NCBI GenBank assembly: GCA_003140115.1
Contig: PLIQ01000153.1
Location: 4,567 to 21,754, forward strand
Reading direction: 5' to 3'
Length of the DNA: 17,188 nt
Source of the DNA: Actinomycetota bacterium
Lineage (GTDB): Bacteria; Actinomycetota; Actinomycetes; Streptosporangiales; Streptosporangiaceae
The notes below the pieces were generated by a model that did not search any database, was not told where the DNA came from, and saw nothing but the letters and a program-made list of their open reading frames with translations. Position 1 is the stretch's first letter; every line of letters begins with the position of its first letter. The position numbers were made by a program, and so were the translations under genes. Of the stretch, positions 7,599 to 16,437 are shown piece by piece.

Positions 7599-8153
7599 TC
7601 AGGCCTTTTCCGAAGTCAGGTTGAGCAGCAGGACGCCTGAGCCGACGGTGCGCGAGTCCGTGACGGTGAGCTTGGCGGGAACGGGGATCGAGTCCGGGAA
7701 GGCTCGCTTGCCCTGGCCCAAGATGATCGGGAAGACCATCAGGCGGTACTCGTCCACTAGGTCGTGCTGGGCCAGCGTGTGGACCAGTTGAGCGCTGCCC
7801 TCGACCAGCAGGGTGCCGCCGGGCTGGTTCTTGAGGGCCGCCAGCTCGGCCGCAACGTCGCCCCGTACCACCGTGGTGGGGCCCCAGGACGCCTCGGCGT
7901 CGGTGAGTGTCGAGGAGACGACGTACTTGTGGATGGTGTTCATCCGCTGGCCGAAGTCGTCGCCGCCCATGCCCGGCCACGCGGCCGCGAAACCCTGATA
8001 GGTGACCCGGCCGAGCAGGAGCGATTCGGCGTCGAACAGCTCCTCGTACTTGAACTGGTCGCCTTCTTTCCCGCGGTCGAAATCAAAGGTCCACCGAGGC
8101 TCTTCCATGACCCCGTCAAGCGACACGAACTCGGTGACCACGATCCTCGTCAT
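7599..8153 (-). CDS. Dihydrofolate reductase family protein (RibD C-terminal domain)
   Basis: This 184-residue protein matches the stand-alone RibD C-terminal / dihydrofolate-reductase-like family. Family marks: N-terminal strand MTRIVVTEFVSLDGVMEEP, LLLGRVTYQGFAAAWP (about 46-61), the nucleotide-binding turn GGTLLVEGSAQLVHTL (about 121-136), and MVFPIILGQGKRAFPD near 149-164. Such proteins bind NADPH and are presumed reductases, but most have no known substrate and are not the housekeeping folate enzyme. The ATG at 8153 has a GAGAGGAA ribosome site about 8 nt upstream. It shares direction with the carboxylase operon but is 105 bp from it and has about 375 bp of gene-free DNA on its other side, so it is probably transcribed on its own. 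No functional tie to its neighbours is evident. Confidence 0.9.
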   Translation of the reverse strand: MTRIVVTEFVSLDGVMEEPRWTFDFDRGKEGDQFKYEELFDAESLLLGRVTYQGFAAAWPGMGGDDFGQRMNTIHKYVVSSTLTDAEASWGPTTVVRGDVAAELAALKNQPGGTLLVEGSAQLVHTLAQHDLVDEYRLMVFPIILGQGKRAFPDSIPVPAKLTVTDSRTVGSGVLLLNLTSEKA

Positions 8154-8528
8154 CGCCCCGTTCCTCTCGTTGTTGCGGCTCCGGCCCGGTACCGGCTCTC
8201 ATCCCCATACGAACGGCCGCCGCACTGATCGACAAGTTTCGGCGGCGAGATTTCGCTGTATCTGCCGCGGCTGGGTTCCCACCGTTTAGATGGCGATAGT
8301 AGCTGGCGATCGGAGTGGTGAGGGCTGTCAGCGCTGGCCCGGGACCCTCGCAGGGGCGCGCGGACCATGTTCCTCGACGCGTACACGGCAGGACCGTGAC
8401 AGGCTCGCGGCGAGATGTTTTCGTTGCGTTCGGGCTGGCGACTGTGGTGTTGCCCGCCAGCCACGGTGGGGTCACGGCGGCGGCGGGAGTAACCACGGTC
8501 GTTCGGAAAAATGATCTTGAATTCAGGG
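8154..8528. other. About 375 bp with no recognisable gene; contains a CCGGTACCGG palindrome
   Basis: No frame here shows a recognisable protein: the short open frames have mixed third positions, no good ribosome site and no known motif. It should hold the promoter of the dihydrofolate-reductase-like gene and the 3' end region of the upstream acyl-CoA dehydrogenase. A perfect 10-bp palindrome, CCGGTACCGG, lies at 8186-8195, about 33 bp upstream of the reductase start, and could be a regulator site. CCACGG occurs twice near 8460-8496. An AT-rich patch (GGAAAAATGATCTTGAATT) adjoins the dehydrogenase stop, but I see no stable hairpin beside it. Confidence 0.5.
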
Positions 8529-9668
8529 TCAGCGGAGCAGTTCTCGAGCGATGACGAGCTGCTGGATCTGGCTGGTGCCTTCGTAGATTCGGAACAGGCG
8601 GACGTCACGGTAGAGGCGTTCGACGGGGATACCGCGGATGTAGCCGGAGCCACCGTGGATCTGGACGGCGCGGTCGGCGATCCGGCCGACGGCTTCGCTG
8701 GCGAAGTACTTGGCCGCGGACGGGGCGAGGCGCTGATCGGTCCCGGCGTCGTACTGGGCGGCCGCGTCGAGGACCAGGGACCTGGCGGCCACGTACTCGG
8801 TGTAAGAGTCGGCGAGCATGGCCTGGACCAGCTGGTATTCACCGATCCGGTGGCCGCCTTGGGAGCGTTCCTTGGCGTAGGCGACACTCTCGTCGATCAG
8901 CCGGGCCGCCACGCCGACGCAGAGGGCGGCGATGATCAGCCGGCCGTGGGCCAGGCTCCGCATGGCGGTGGCGTAGCCGGCCTGGGCCGCCTCGCCGACC
9001 AGCGCGTCGGCCGGGACCCGGACACCGGTCAACGCGACGTCGGCGGTCCACGCGCCAGCCTGGCCCATCTTGTGGTCCCGGGCCGCAACGGCTACCCCTT
9101 CGGTGCGGGCAGGCACGATGAAGACGCCGATGCCCTTGCCGGGCGGGGCGTCCGGATCGGTGCGCGCGAACAGCATGAAGACATCCGCGGCCGGCGCGTT
9201 GGTGATGTAGCGCTTCAGGCCGTCGATGACCCAGCTGCCGTCCTGCGATATCGCCGTGGTGACCAGGCGGCTCGGGTCGGACCCGGCGTCGGGCTCGGTC
9301 AGGGCGAAGGAGGCGACGACCTCGCCGGAGGCCAGCCGCGGCAGCCAGTACTTGCGCTGCTCCTCGGTCCCGGCCAGGACCAGGACCTGCCCGGCGATCC
9401 CGTTATTGGTGCCGAACAGGGACCGGAACGCGGGGCAGGTGTAGCCGAGCTCGATGGTCAGCCGCGTCTGCTGGCCCACCGACAGGCCGAGGCCGCCGTA
9501 GTCCTCGGGCAGGGCGTAGCCGTACAGGCCCATCTCCTTGGCCTGCTCGATCAGCCGGGCGGGAATCTCGTCGGTTTCGTCGATGCCGGCCTCGGCGGGC
9601 ATCACCTCGCGCCGGATGAACCCGCGCACCACGTCGAGCAACTGGTCGAATTCCGTCTCGGTCACCAT
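8529..9668 (-). CDS. Acyl-CoA dehydrogenase, medium-chain-type catalytic Glu
   Basis: A 379-residue acyl-CoA dehydrogenase, normal length. It carries FALTEPDAGSDPSR in the FAD/substrate loop, the helix QIHGGSGYIRG, and the C-terminal signature RIYEGTSQIQQLVIARELL, with catalytic Glu at about residue 363. Unlike the other dehydrogenase in this window it has HGRLIIAA (no Glu) at the alternative site, so it is the common short/medium-chain or methyl-branched type. The ATG at 9668 gives the usual start of the family; its ribosome site is poor (AGGG only). It faces away from a second acyl-CoA ligase across 97 bp, so both may answer to one regulator and act in sequence: activation, then first beta-oxidation step. 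Substrate unknown. Confidence 0.93.
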   Translation of the reverse strand: MVTETEFDQLLDVVRGFIRREVMPAEAGIDETDEIPARLIEQAKEMGLYGYALPEDYGGLGLSVGQQTRLTIELGYTCPAFRSLFGTNNGIAGQVLVLAGTEEQRKYWLPRLASGEVVASFALTEPDAGSDPSRLVTTAISQDGSWVIDGLKRYITNAPAADVFMLFARTDPDAPPGKGIGVFIVPARTEGVAVAARDHKMGQAGAWTADVALTGVRVPADALVGEAAQAGYATAMRSLAHGRLIIAALCVGVAARLIDESVAYAKERSQGGHRIGEYQLVQAMLADSYTEYVAARSLVLDAAAQYDAGTDQRLAPSAAKYFASEAVGRIADRAVQIHGGSGYIRGIPVERLYRDVRLFRIYEGTSQIQQLVIARELLR

Positions 9669-9765
9669 GAGCGCGACCCTAACCTGCGGGGCCAGACGGC
9701 GGAAGACTTGGGTTCGCTATCGTCGGAATGGATGTCGTTCGAGATCAAACTGGACTGAGGCGGAC
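9669..9765. promoter_or_regulatory. Divergent intergenic region between the dehydrogenase and ligase genes
   Basis: These 97 bp must hold the control signals for both outward-facing genes. The ligase side has a clear ribosome site (TGAGG, 9756-9760, 5 nt before its ATG). A TATCGT hexamer near 9718 is a weak -10 candidate for the ligase, and TAGGGT a few bases before the dehydrogenase start is a weak one on the other strand. I see no strong inverted repeat that would mark a TetR- or GntR-type operator. Confidence 0.45.
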
Positions 9766-11322
9766 ATGGGTGAGGAGAACCTGGCCAGGCAGGCCGAGCT
9801 GGCGCTGGAGCGGCAGGGCGACCACGACTCGCTGTTCTACGAGGGCCAGTGGCACTCGGCCGGCTCGCTCGCCGACCGCGCGGCCAGGTTCGCGACCGGG
9901 CTGACCGACCTCGGCGTCCGGCCCGGGGACCGGCTGGTCGTGCTGATGGCGAACTGCCCGGAAGTCCTCATCACCTACAGCGCCGCGTGGCGGGTCGGGG
10001 CGGCGGTCACGCCGCTGATCTTCCTGGTAAGCGAGGATGAGCTACGCCACGCGCTGGTCGATTCGGGAGCGGTCGGCGTGGTGACCACGGCGGAGTTCCT
10101 GCCCAAGGTGTCCGCCACCCTGGCTGGGGCGGCGGAGGTCCGGTTCGTGGTGGTGCCCGGGGCCGGTGCCGCTCCGGATCCGGCGGCTCCCGGTGTTCCG
10201 GTGCTCGACTTCGCCCAGCTGGAGTTGGCCGCGCCGGGGTTGATCGTGGACCGGGCGGGGACCGACCTGGCCGCCCTGCTGTACACCGGCGGTACGACCG
10301 GCCGGTCCAAGGGCGTCCCGCTGTCCCACGCGAACCTGTTCTGGTGCGGCTGGGCGGCGCACCAGAACTCGGTGCGCGCCCAGGTGAGCACCTCGGTCCT
10401 GCCACTCCCCCTCGCGCACGCCTACGGTCTGCTGGTCTTCTGCGGCGGCTTTCACCGGGACGAGGGGGCCAGGACCATCCTGATGCGCTGGTTCGACCCG
10501 GCCGGGTGGTTGACGCTGGCTCAAGAGCACCGGGTGCAGGGCAGCGCGCTGGTGCCCTCGATGATCCAGATGCTGCTCGGCCAGCCGCTGGAGGAGGCCG
10601 ACCTGTCCGAGCTGACGTCCATCTCCTCCGGGGCGGCGCCGCTGCCCGCGGAGGTCCGGCGGGAGTTCGAGGCGCGGGTGCCGACCGCGAAGATCTACGA
10701 GGGCTATGGGTGCACCGAGTCGGCCACGCTCATCTCGGCCAATCCCGCCGACGGACGCCGGGTGGGCAGCGTCGGGCTGCCGGTGGCGGGCTGCGAAGTG
10801 TCCATCCAGGACGACAGCGGCGCGAAGCTGTCCGCGGGCCAGGACGGCGAGATCTGCGTGCGTTCGCCCGGGGTAATGAGCGGGTACTGGCATGCGCCGG
10901 ATTCGGCGGCCACCGTGCTCGCGGGCGGCTGGCTGCACACCGGCGACATCGGGCACCTGGACGCCGACGGCTACCTGTACGTGGTGGACCGCAAGAAGGA
11001 CCTCATCCTGCGGGGCGGGTTCAACGTGTTCCCGCGGGACGTGGAGGACGTGCTGGTCGCGCACCCGGCGGTCGCGCTGGCCGGGGTGGTGGGACGGCCG
11101 GACGTTCGGCTCGGGGAGGAGGTGGTGGCGTTCGTGTCGCTACGAGCGGGAGCTTCGGCGACGGCGGAGGAACTCAGCGAGCACGCCCGCAAGCATCTGG
11201 GAGCGAACAAGTACCCGCGGCAGATCACGATCGTGCCCGCCATACCGCTGACCAGTGTCGGCAAGCTCGACCGCAAGAAGCTGCGGCAGTGGGTGGCCGA
11301 ATCCAGCCAGCAGCTCACTTAA
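9766..11322 (+). CDS. AMP-forming acyl-CoA ligase/synthetase (FadD-like)
   Basis: The 518-residue adenylate-forming ligase starts at the ATG at 9766, chosen because TGAGG lies 5 nt upstream and MGEENLARQAELALERQGD is a normal N-terminus; the frame stays open further upstream, but that overlaps the divergent dehydrogenase. Motifs: phosphate loop YTGGTTGRSKG (173-183), YGCTES, GWLHTGDIG, VDRKKDLILRGGFNVFP, and the catalytic lysine Lys500 in LTSVGKLDRK. It would convert a carboxylic acid to its CoA ester using ATP. It is only distantly similar to the ligase at 4723-6312 (for example YTGGTTG against YTSGTTS, GGFNVFP against GGENVAS), so the two are not recent duplicates. It is divergent from an acyl-CoA dehydrogenase and was once followed by an MBL-fold hydrolase, now broken. 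Substrate unknown. Confidence 0.92.
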   Translation: MGEENLARQAELALERQGDHDSLFYEGQWHSAGSLADRAARFATGLTDLGVRPGDRLVVLMANCPEVLITYSAAWRVGAAVTPLIFLVSEDELRHALVDSGAVGVVTTAEFLPKVSATLAGAAEVRFVVVPGAGAAPDPAAPGVPVLDFAQLELAAPGLIVDRAGTDLAALLYTGGTTGRSKGVPLSHANLFWCGWAAHQNSVRAQVSTSVLPLPLAHAYGLLVFCGGFHRDEGARTILMRWFDPAGWLTLAQEHRVQGSALVPSMIQMLLGQPLEEADLSELTSISSGAAPLPAEVRREFEARVPTAKIYEGYGCTESATLISANPADGRRVGSVGLPVAGCEVSIQDDSGAKLSAGQDGEICVRSPGVMSGYWHAPDSAATVLAGGWLHTGDIGHLDADGYLYVVDRKKDLILRGGFNVFPRDVEDVLVAHPAVALAGVVGRPDVRLGEEVVAFVSLRAGASATAEELSEHARKHLGANKYPRQITIVPAIPLTSVGKLDRKKLRQWVAESSQQLT

Positions 11323-11339
11323 AAGGGAAGGACCCAGCG

Positions 11340-11640
11340 ATGACCAGCCCGGAACTGCCGCGGCAGGACTGCGCGGCGATGGTGGTAGGCGGCCCGACCA
11401 CCATTCTCGACGTCGGGGGGCTGCGCATCATGAGCGACCCGACCTTCGACCCGCCTGGCCCGCACGGCTACCTGACCAAGACCGCCGGGCCGGCCGTCAC
11501 GCAGGACCAGATCGGATGGGTGCTGGGCCCACTTCTGCGAAGGACGCGACGACCTCGCTCGCGCCTTCGATGACGCCGGGGTGAGCGCGCGCCTGCGCCT
11601 CGGCGACCACGGAACCTGGGTTCCGCTTCCCCTACCTAGA
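11340..11640 (+). pseudogene. MBL-fold metallo-hydrolase remnant: N- and C-termini fused by an internal deletion with frameshift
   Basis: An ATG at 11340 with GGAAGGA upstream, 17 bp after the ligase stop, opens a frame whose first 60 or so residues look like a normal MBL-fold N-terminus: TTILDVGGLRIMSDPTFDPP and LTKTAGPAVTQDQIGWV. The frame then turns to nonsense and stops at 11573. From 11521 the next frame reads CWAHFCEGRDDLARAFDDAG, then VSARLRLGDHGTWVPL, which resembles the C-terminal end of the same family. Everything between is absent, including the HxHxDH metal site. The family is about 250 residues; about 100 remain. The junction is near 11515-11530. The expected C-terminal stop is also missing, so the 3' end was disturbed too. 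A decayed passenger of the ligase operon. Confidence 0.75.
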
Positions 11641-11659
11641 TACCAGCCAATCCAGAACG

Positions 11660-11712
11660 GCACCAATGTTCCAGCGGTGCTGCTATGGCGACACCAATGT
11701 TCCAGCGGTGTC
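11660..11712. repeat. Two copies of a 19-bp repeat, 31 bp apart, each with inverted arms
   Basis: CACCAATGTTCCAGCGGTG occurs exactly at 11661-11679 and again at 11692-11710. Each copy has complementary ends, and the flanking bases extend the arms differently: GCACC/GGTGC around copy 1 (11660-11680) and GACACC/GGTGTC around copy 2 (11690-11712), each with an 11-nt loop. It begins where the MBL pseudogene stops being recognisable. Possible meanings: transposase-binding repeats from an insertion sequence end (IS21-like elements carry such multiple repeats), or operator/hairpin sites. No transposase gene is present. Confidence 0.8.
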
Positions 11713-11722
11713 GGTCTACTCC

Positions 11723-11744
11723 TCGGCCGACGGCCGTCGGCCGA
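11723..11744. terminator. Perfect 22-bp palindrome, probable hairpin terminator at the convergent gene ends
   Basis: The 22 bases are a perfect palindrome made of TCGGCCGACGG and its reverse complement, able to form a 9-bp GC-rich stem with a GGCC loop. It starts 14 nt downstream of the fumarylacetoacetase stop (minus strand) and also lies downstream of the plus-strand ligase/pseudogene unit. There is no U-run on either strand, so it would be the U-less stem type often proposed for actinomycetes. A dimeric protein-binding site is the alternative. Confidence 0.55.
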
Positions 11745-11758
11745 CTCTGATGGGTGCT

Positions 11759-12951
11759 TTAGGTCGAGAGAGCGGGGAGGATCTGGGCGGTGACCTCGCC
11801 GAAGCCGACGGTGGCGCCGTCGGCGGCCGGGGCGGTGGCGGTGATCGTGACCTCGTCGCCGTCCTCCAGGAAGGACCGTACCGAGCCGTCGGGCAGAGCG
11901 AGGGGTTCGGCGCCGCCCCAGCTCAGTTCGAGCAGGCAGCCGCGCTGCTCGCGATCCGGGCCGCTGACCGTGCCGGAGGCGTAGAAGTCTCCGGTGCGGG
12001 TCGAGGCGCCGTTAACGGTCAGGTGGGCCAGCATCTGGGCGGGCGTCCAGTACATGGTGGCGAACGGTGGCCGGGCCACTACCTGGCCGTTCAGCTGGAT
12101 CTCGAGCGCGAGGTCGAGGCCCCAGTTGTCGCTGCCGGAAAGGTAAGGCAGCGGTTCGGGGTCCTGCGGCGGCGGCCGGACCTGGGCGTGGGCCAGTGCC
12201 TCGAGTGGCACGATCCACGGCGAGATCGAGGTGGCGAACGACTTGGCCAGGAACGGGCCGAGCGGCCGCGATTCCCAGGCCTGGATGTCGCGGGCCGACC
12301 AGTCGTTGACCAGGAACGCGCCGAACACGTGGTCCGCGAACCCATCGACCCCGATCGGCGAGCCCGGCGACGACCCCACGCCGACCACGAAGCCGACCTC
12401 GGCCTCGAAGTCCAGCCGCTGGGACGGGCCGAACGTCGGGGCTGACTCCGCCGGTAGCTGCCCACGGGGGCGCGTGACCGGCGTACCGGACAGCACCACC
12501 GTGCCCGAACGTCCGTGGTAGCCGACGGGCAGGTGCTTCCAGTTGGGCATCAGCGCCTCGCCGCCCGGTCGGAACAGCCGTCCGACGTTAGTCGCGTGGT
12601 TCTCACTGGCGTAAAAGTCCACGTAGTCACCGACCTCGAACGGCCGGTGCAGCCGCACCGCGGACAGCGGGTGCAGCGCGGCTTCGACGCTGGCCCGGTG
12701 GCGTTCGTCGGTCAGCAGTTCGGTGACCCGGGCCCGGACGTCACGCCACCGGGGCCGGCCCTGGGTCATGAAGGCGTTCAGCGACGGCTCGGCGAAGACC
12801 TGCTCGCCGAGCACCTGCGCCAGGTCGAGCACCGAGTCGCCGATCCGGACCCCGACCCGTGGGGTCGTCGGGTCTCGGGCACCAGCAGAAAAAACGCCGT
12901 ACGGAAGATTGGTCACCCCGAACAGCGAGCCAGCCGGCAGCTCAAGCCAGG

Positions 12952-12955
<4 letters not shown>
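11759..12955 (-). CDS. fahA: Fumarylacetoacetase, apparently started at CTG
   Basis: The 398-residue enzyme hydrolyses fumarylacetoacetate to fumarate and acetoacetate, the last step of tyrosine/homogentisate breakdown. Residues known from the mammalian enzyme are all in place: Asp113, Tyr115 and His120 in YVDFYASENH, Glu184/Glu186 in DFEAEVGF, Asp218, Arg222 and Gln225 in NDWSARDIQ, Lys238 in AKSF. The frame is open to 13057 inside citrate synthase, but family-like sequence begins at TWLELPAGSLFGVTNLPYGVFS. The codon before it is CTG (12955-12953), overlapping the citrate synthase TGA as CTGA, with GGGGAGGA just upstream (12966-12959). No ATG, GTG or TTG is nearby except a GTG at 12916, which lacks a ribosome site and would cut off the conserved N-terminus. 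A strong palindrome follows the stop. Confidence 0.93.
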
Positions 12956-14244
<1,289 letters not shown>

Positions 14245-14313
14245 GTCTAGACCATAGGCCGTCCGGATGGGTGCTAGACAGACCCTAAGATCGTATGTCT
14301 CACCTTTTGACCC

Positions 14314-15078
14314 TCAGCCGAGCTGGAAAGAGCGTTTGGCCAGGCCACCCCAGAAGCCCTCGACCACCGGGCATTGCGCGGCCAGGTCAGACTCGCCCGC
14401 GCCGAGGGTGACAAACAGCGGGGCGAAGTGCTCGGTGCGCGGGTGGGCGGTGCGGGCGGCCGGGGCCTTACGGGCGAAGTCGAGCAGCGCGTCCACGTCG
14501 CCGTCGGCCAGCATCCGCTTGCCCCAGTCGTCGAACTCACGCGACCACTGCGGCACTGGGCCCTCGAAGACGAACTCCCGCAGGTTGTGCGTGAAGAACC
14601 CGCTGCCCATGATCAGCACGCCCGCATCGCGCAGCGGGGCGAGCTTGCGGCCCAGGTCCATCAACTCGCGCGGGTCCAGGGTGGGCATGGACAGCTGGAT
14701 GACCGGCACGTCGGCCTGCGGGTACATCTCTACCAGCGGCACGTACGCGCCGTGGTCCAGGCCCCGGTCGGCATGCTCGTGCACCTGGCCGCCGAGCAGC
14801 TTGCGCACGGCTTCGGCCAGCGCGGGCGCGCCCGGCGCCGGGTAGGTGACCTCGTAGTAGTGCTTGGGGAAGCCCCAGAAGTCGTAGTACAGCGGGACCG
14901 TGCGGGTCGCGCTCACCGAGGTGGGCGCGTTCTCCCAGTGCGCCGAGATGACCAGGATCGACTCCGGCCGCGGCAGCGCGGCGGACCAGGCGGACAGCTC
15001 TCCCGGCCAGATCGGGTCGTCGGCCAGCGGCGGCGCGCCGTGGCTCAGGTACACGGCCGGCATCCGGCTGCTGCTCAC
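14314..15078 (-). CDS. Class III extradiol dioxygenase, LigB/DODA (YgiD-like) family
   Basis: A 254-residue member of the LigB superfamily of the 4,5-DOPA dioxygenase (YgiD) kind. Near the N-terminus YLSHGAPPLADD gives His13, then VISAHWEN gives His47; GLDHGAYVPL supplies His109 and TEHFAPLFV supplies His217. These are the conserved metal-site and catalytic histidines. Length is normal (about 255-265). It opens catechol-like rings using a non-haem metal; the true substrates of most bacterial members are unknown. The start is GTG at 15078, with only GGGG as a weak ribosome site; an internal ATG (Met6) is possible. It lies 49 bp after arginine deiminase and 69 bp before citrate synthase on the same strand, so it could be cotranscribed. 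The aromatic theme fits the nearby fumarylacetoacetase, but no pathway link is shown. Confidence 0.9.
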   Translation of the reverse strand: MSSSRMPAVYLSHGAPPLADDPIWPGELSAWSAALPRPESILVISAHWENAPTSVSATRTVPLYYDFWGFPKHYYEVTYPAPGAPALAEAVRKLLGGQVHEHADRGLDHGAYVPLVEMYPQADVPVIQLSMPTLDPRELMDLGRKLAPLRDAGVLIMGSGFFTHNLREFVFEGPVPQWSREFDDWGKRMLADGDVDALLDFARKAPAARTAHPRTEHFAPLFVTLGAGESDLAAQCPVVEGFWGGLAKRSFQLG

Positions 15079-15127
15079 GGCCCCATGCTAACCCCGGCGG
15101 CCAGATTCGCCGGATATGACCGCCGGC

Positions 15128-16345
15128 TCAGGCGTCACGTTCGATGGGACAGCTCATGCAGCGGGGGCCGCCCCGGCCACGGCCGAGTTCGCCGCCGGGG
15201 ACAGCGAGCACCTCGATGCCGTTGTCCTGCAGGTAGGTGTTGGTGGTCACGTTCCGCTCGTAGGCCACGACCACTCCCGGTTCGACGGCCAGCACGTTGC
15301 AGCCGTCATCCCACTGCTCGCGCTGCGCGGAGTGGACGTCCTGGACGGCGGTCAGGACGGTGATGAAGGGGCGGTCGAGCGCGGCGGCCATGGCCCGGTG
15401 CATGTCCTGCGGCGGGTGGTCGGTGACCTTGAGCTCGGTGGCGGTGGCGCCCGGCTCCACGGTGTAGGACGGCAGCATGCCCATCCCGGCGTACTTGCTG
15501 AACACGCCGTAGTCCGCCATGGTCAGGAGCGTGTCCAGGTGCATGAACGCGCGAGTCTTGGGCATGTCGATCGCGACCAGGCAGCGCGCCGCCTCGGCTT
15601 CGAAGAGCCGGTGGGCGAGCACCTCGACGGCCTGCGGGGTGGTCCGCTCGCTCATCCCGACCAGCACCGCCCCGTTGCCGATGACCAGGATGTCGCCGCC
15701 CTCGATGGTGGCCGGCCCGGCATCGGCGCCGTCGTACCAGACGTCGAACCGGGCCTGAGCGAACATCGGGTGCCAGCGGTAGATGGCCACGTCGGTGACG
15801 GTCTCCCGGATCCGGGCCGGCCGGCGCATCGCGTTGACCGAGACGCCGCCGTAGATCCAGCATGACGTGTCGCGCTGGTAGAGCAGGTTGGGCAGCGGAG
15901 CGAGCACGAAGCCGTCGGGGTCCAGAGAATGGAACGCGATGCTCTTGGGCTCCGGGCCGAGTTCGGCGATCTCGCGTTTGGTGATCCCGCCCGCCAGGAA
16001 CTCGGCCAGGCGGGCCGAGTCCAGCCCGTCCATCGAGGCCCGCAGGGTCACGGCGGCCAGCGGCCCGTGCCAGCGCGGGTCGAACACCCGGTCCAGGATG
16101 TACTCACGCGCCTCCGGGATCTCCAGGGTCTGGGCCAGCAGGTCGCCGTAGTAGTGGACCACGACGCCGCGCGAGCGCAGCACCTCGGCGAACGCGTCAT
16201 GCTCGGCCTGGGCCCGGCTGACCCACAGCACGTCGTCGAACAGCAGGTCGCTCGCGTTGTCCGGGGTCAGCCGCTTGAGCTCGAGGCCGGGGCGGTGCAG
16301 GATCACCTGCCGCAGCCGGCCGACCTCAGAGTCCACGTGGAACAC
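15128..16345 (-). CDS. arcA: Arginine deiminase
   Basis: The 405-residue enzyme hydrolyses L-arginine to citrulline and ammonia. Catalytic parts are present: NLLYQRDTSCWIYGG (Asp in the usual FTRD position), EGGDILVIG, FMHLDTLLTM (His and Asp) and the C-terminal GRGGPRCMSCPIERD, with nucleophile Cys396. YQRD in place of the common FTRD is a conservative variant that keeps Arg and Asp. The start is GTG at 16345, giving MFHVDSEVGRLRQVILHRPG as in relatives; GGGGG lies 6 nt upstream. No ornithine carbamoyltransferase, carbamate kinase or antiporter is beside it, so this is not a full arcABCD fermentation operon; a role in nitrogen supply or acid stress is plausible. It follows two receiver genes on the same strand after 92 bp. 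Confidence 0.95.
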   Translation of the reverse strand: MFHVDSEVGRLRQVILHRPGLELKRLTPDNASDLLFDDVLWVSRAQAEHDAFAEVLRSRGVVVHYYGDLLAQTLEIPEAREYILDRVFDPRWHGPLAAVTLRASMDGLDSARLAEFLAGGITKREIAELGPEPKSIAFHSLDPDGFVLAPLPNLLYQRDTSCWIYGGVSVNAMRRPARIRETVTDVAIYRWHPMFAQARFDVWYDGADAGPATIEGGDILVIGNGAVLVGMSERTTPQAVEVLAHRLFEAEAARCLVAIDMPKTRAFMHLDTLLTMADYGVFSKYAGMGMLPSYTVEPGATATELKVTDHPPQDMHRAMAAALDRPFITVLTAVQDVHSAQREQWDDGCNVLAVEPGVVVAYERNVTTNTYLQDNGIEVLAVPGGELGRGRGGPRCMSCPIERDA

Positions 16346-16437
16346 GGCGCCCCCGTTCGGGATGGGACATCGCTTCGAAGGCTACCGAGGGCTGAGCAGT
16401 TGTTCGCCCCGGCGGCCGCTCCGCGACGTGCGCGCCG
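16346..16437. other. 92-bp gap upstream of arginine deiminase
   Basis: This is the only room for an arginine deiminase promoter between it and the receiver gene. I find no ARG-box-like palindrome, clear -10 element or terminator-type hairpin. The ribosome site GGGGG (6 nt before the GTG) is the only readable signal. Confidence 0.4.

Noticed and set aside
8116..8514. Short open frames on both strands in the 375-bp gap (126 residues minus, 74 residues plus)
   Set aside because: No recognisable domain, no ribosome site and no coding-type third-position bias.
9538..9765. Upstream extension of the second ligase to an ATG at 9538
   Set aside because: It would overlap the divergent dehydrogenase, and the ATG at 9766 has a good ribosome site and a family-like N-terminus.
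11666..12445. 259-residue plus-strand open frame at the end of the fumarylacetoacetase gene
   Set aside because: It lies opposite catalytic parts of fumarylacetoacetase; its start happens to sit in the 19-bp repeat but has no ribosome site or family motif.
15128..16345. Arginine deiminase as part of a full arcABCD fermentation operon
   Set aside because: No carbamoyltransferase, carbamate kinase or antiporter gene is on either side within the window.
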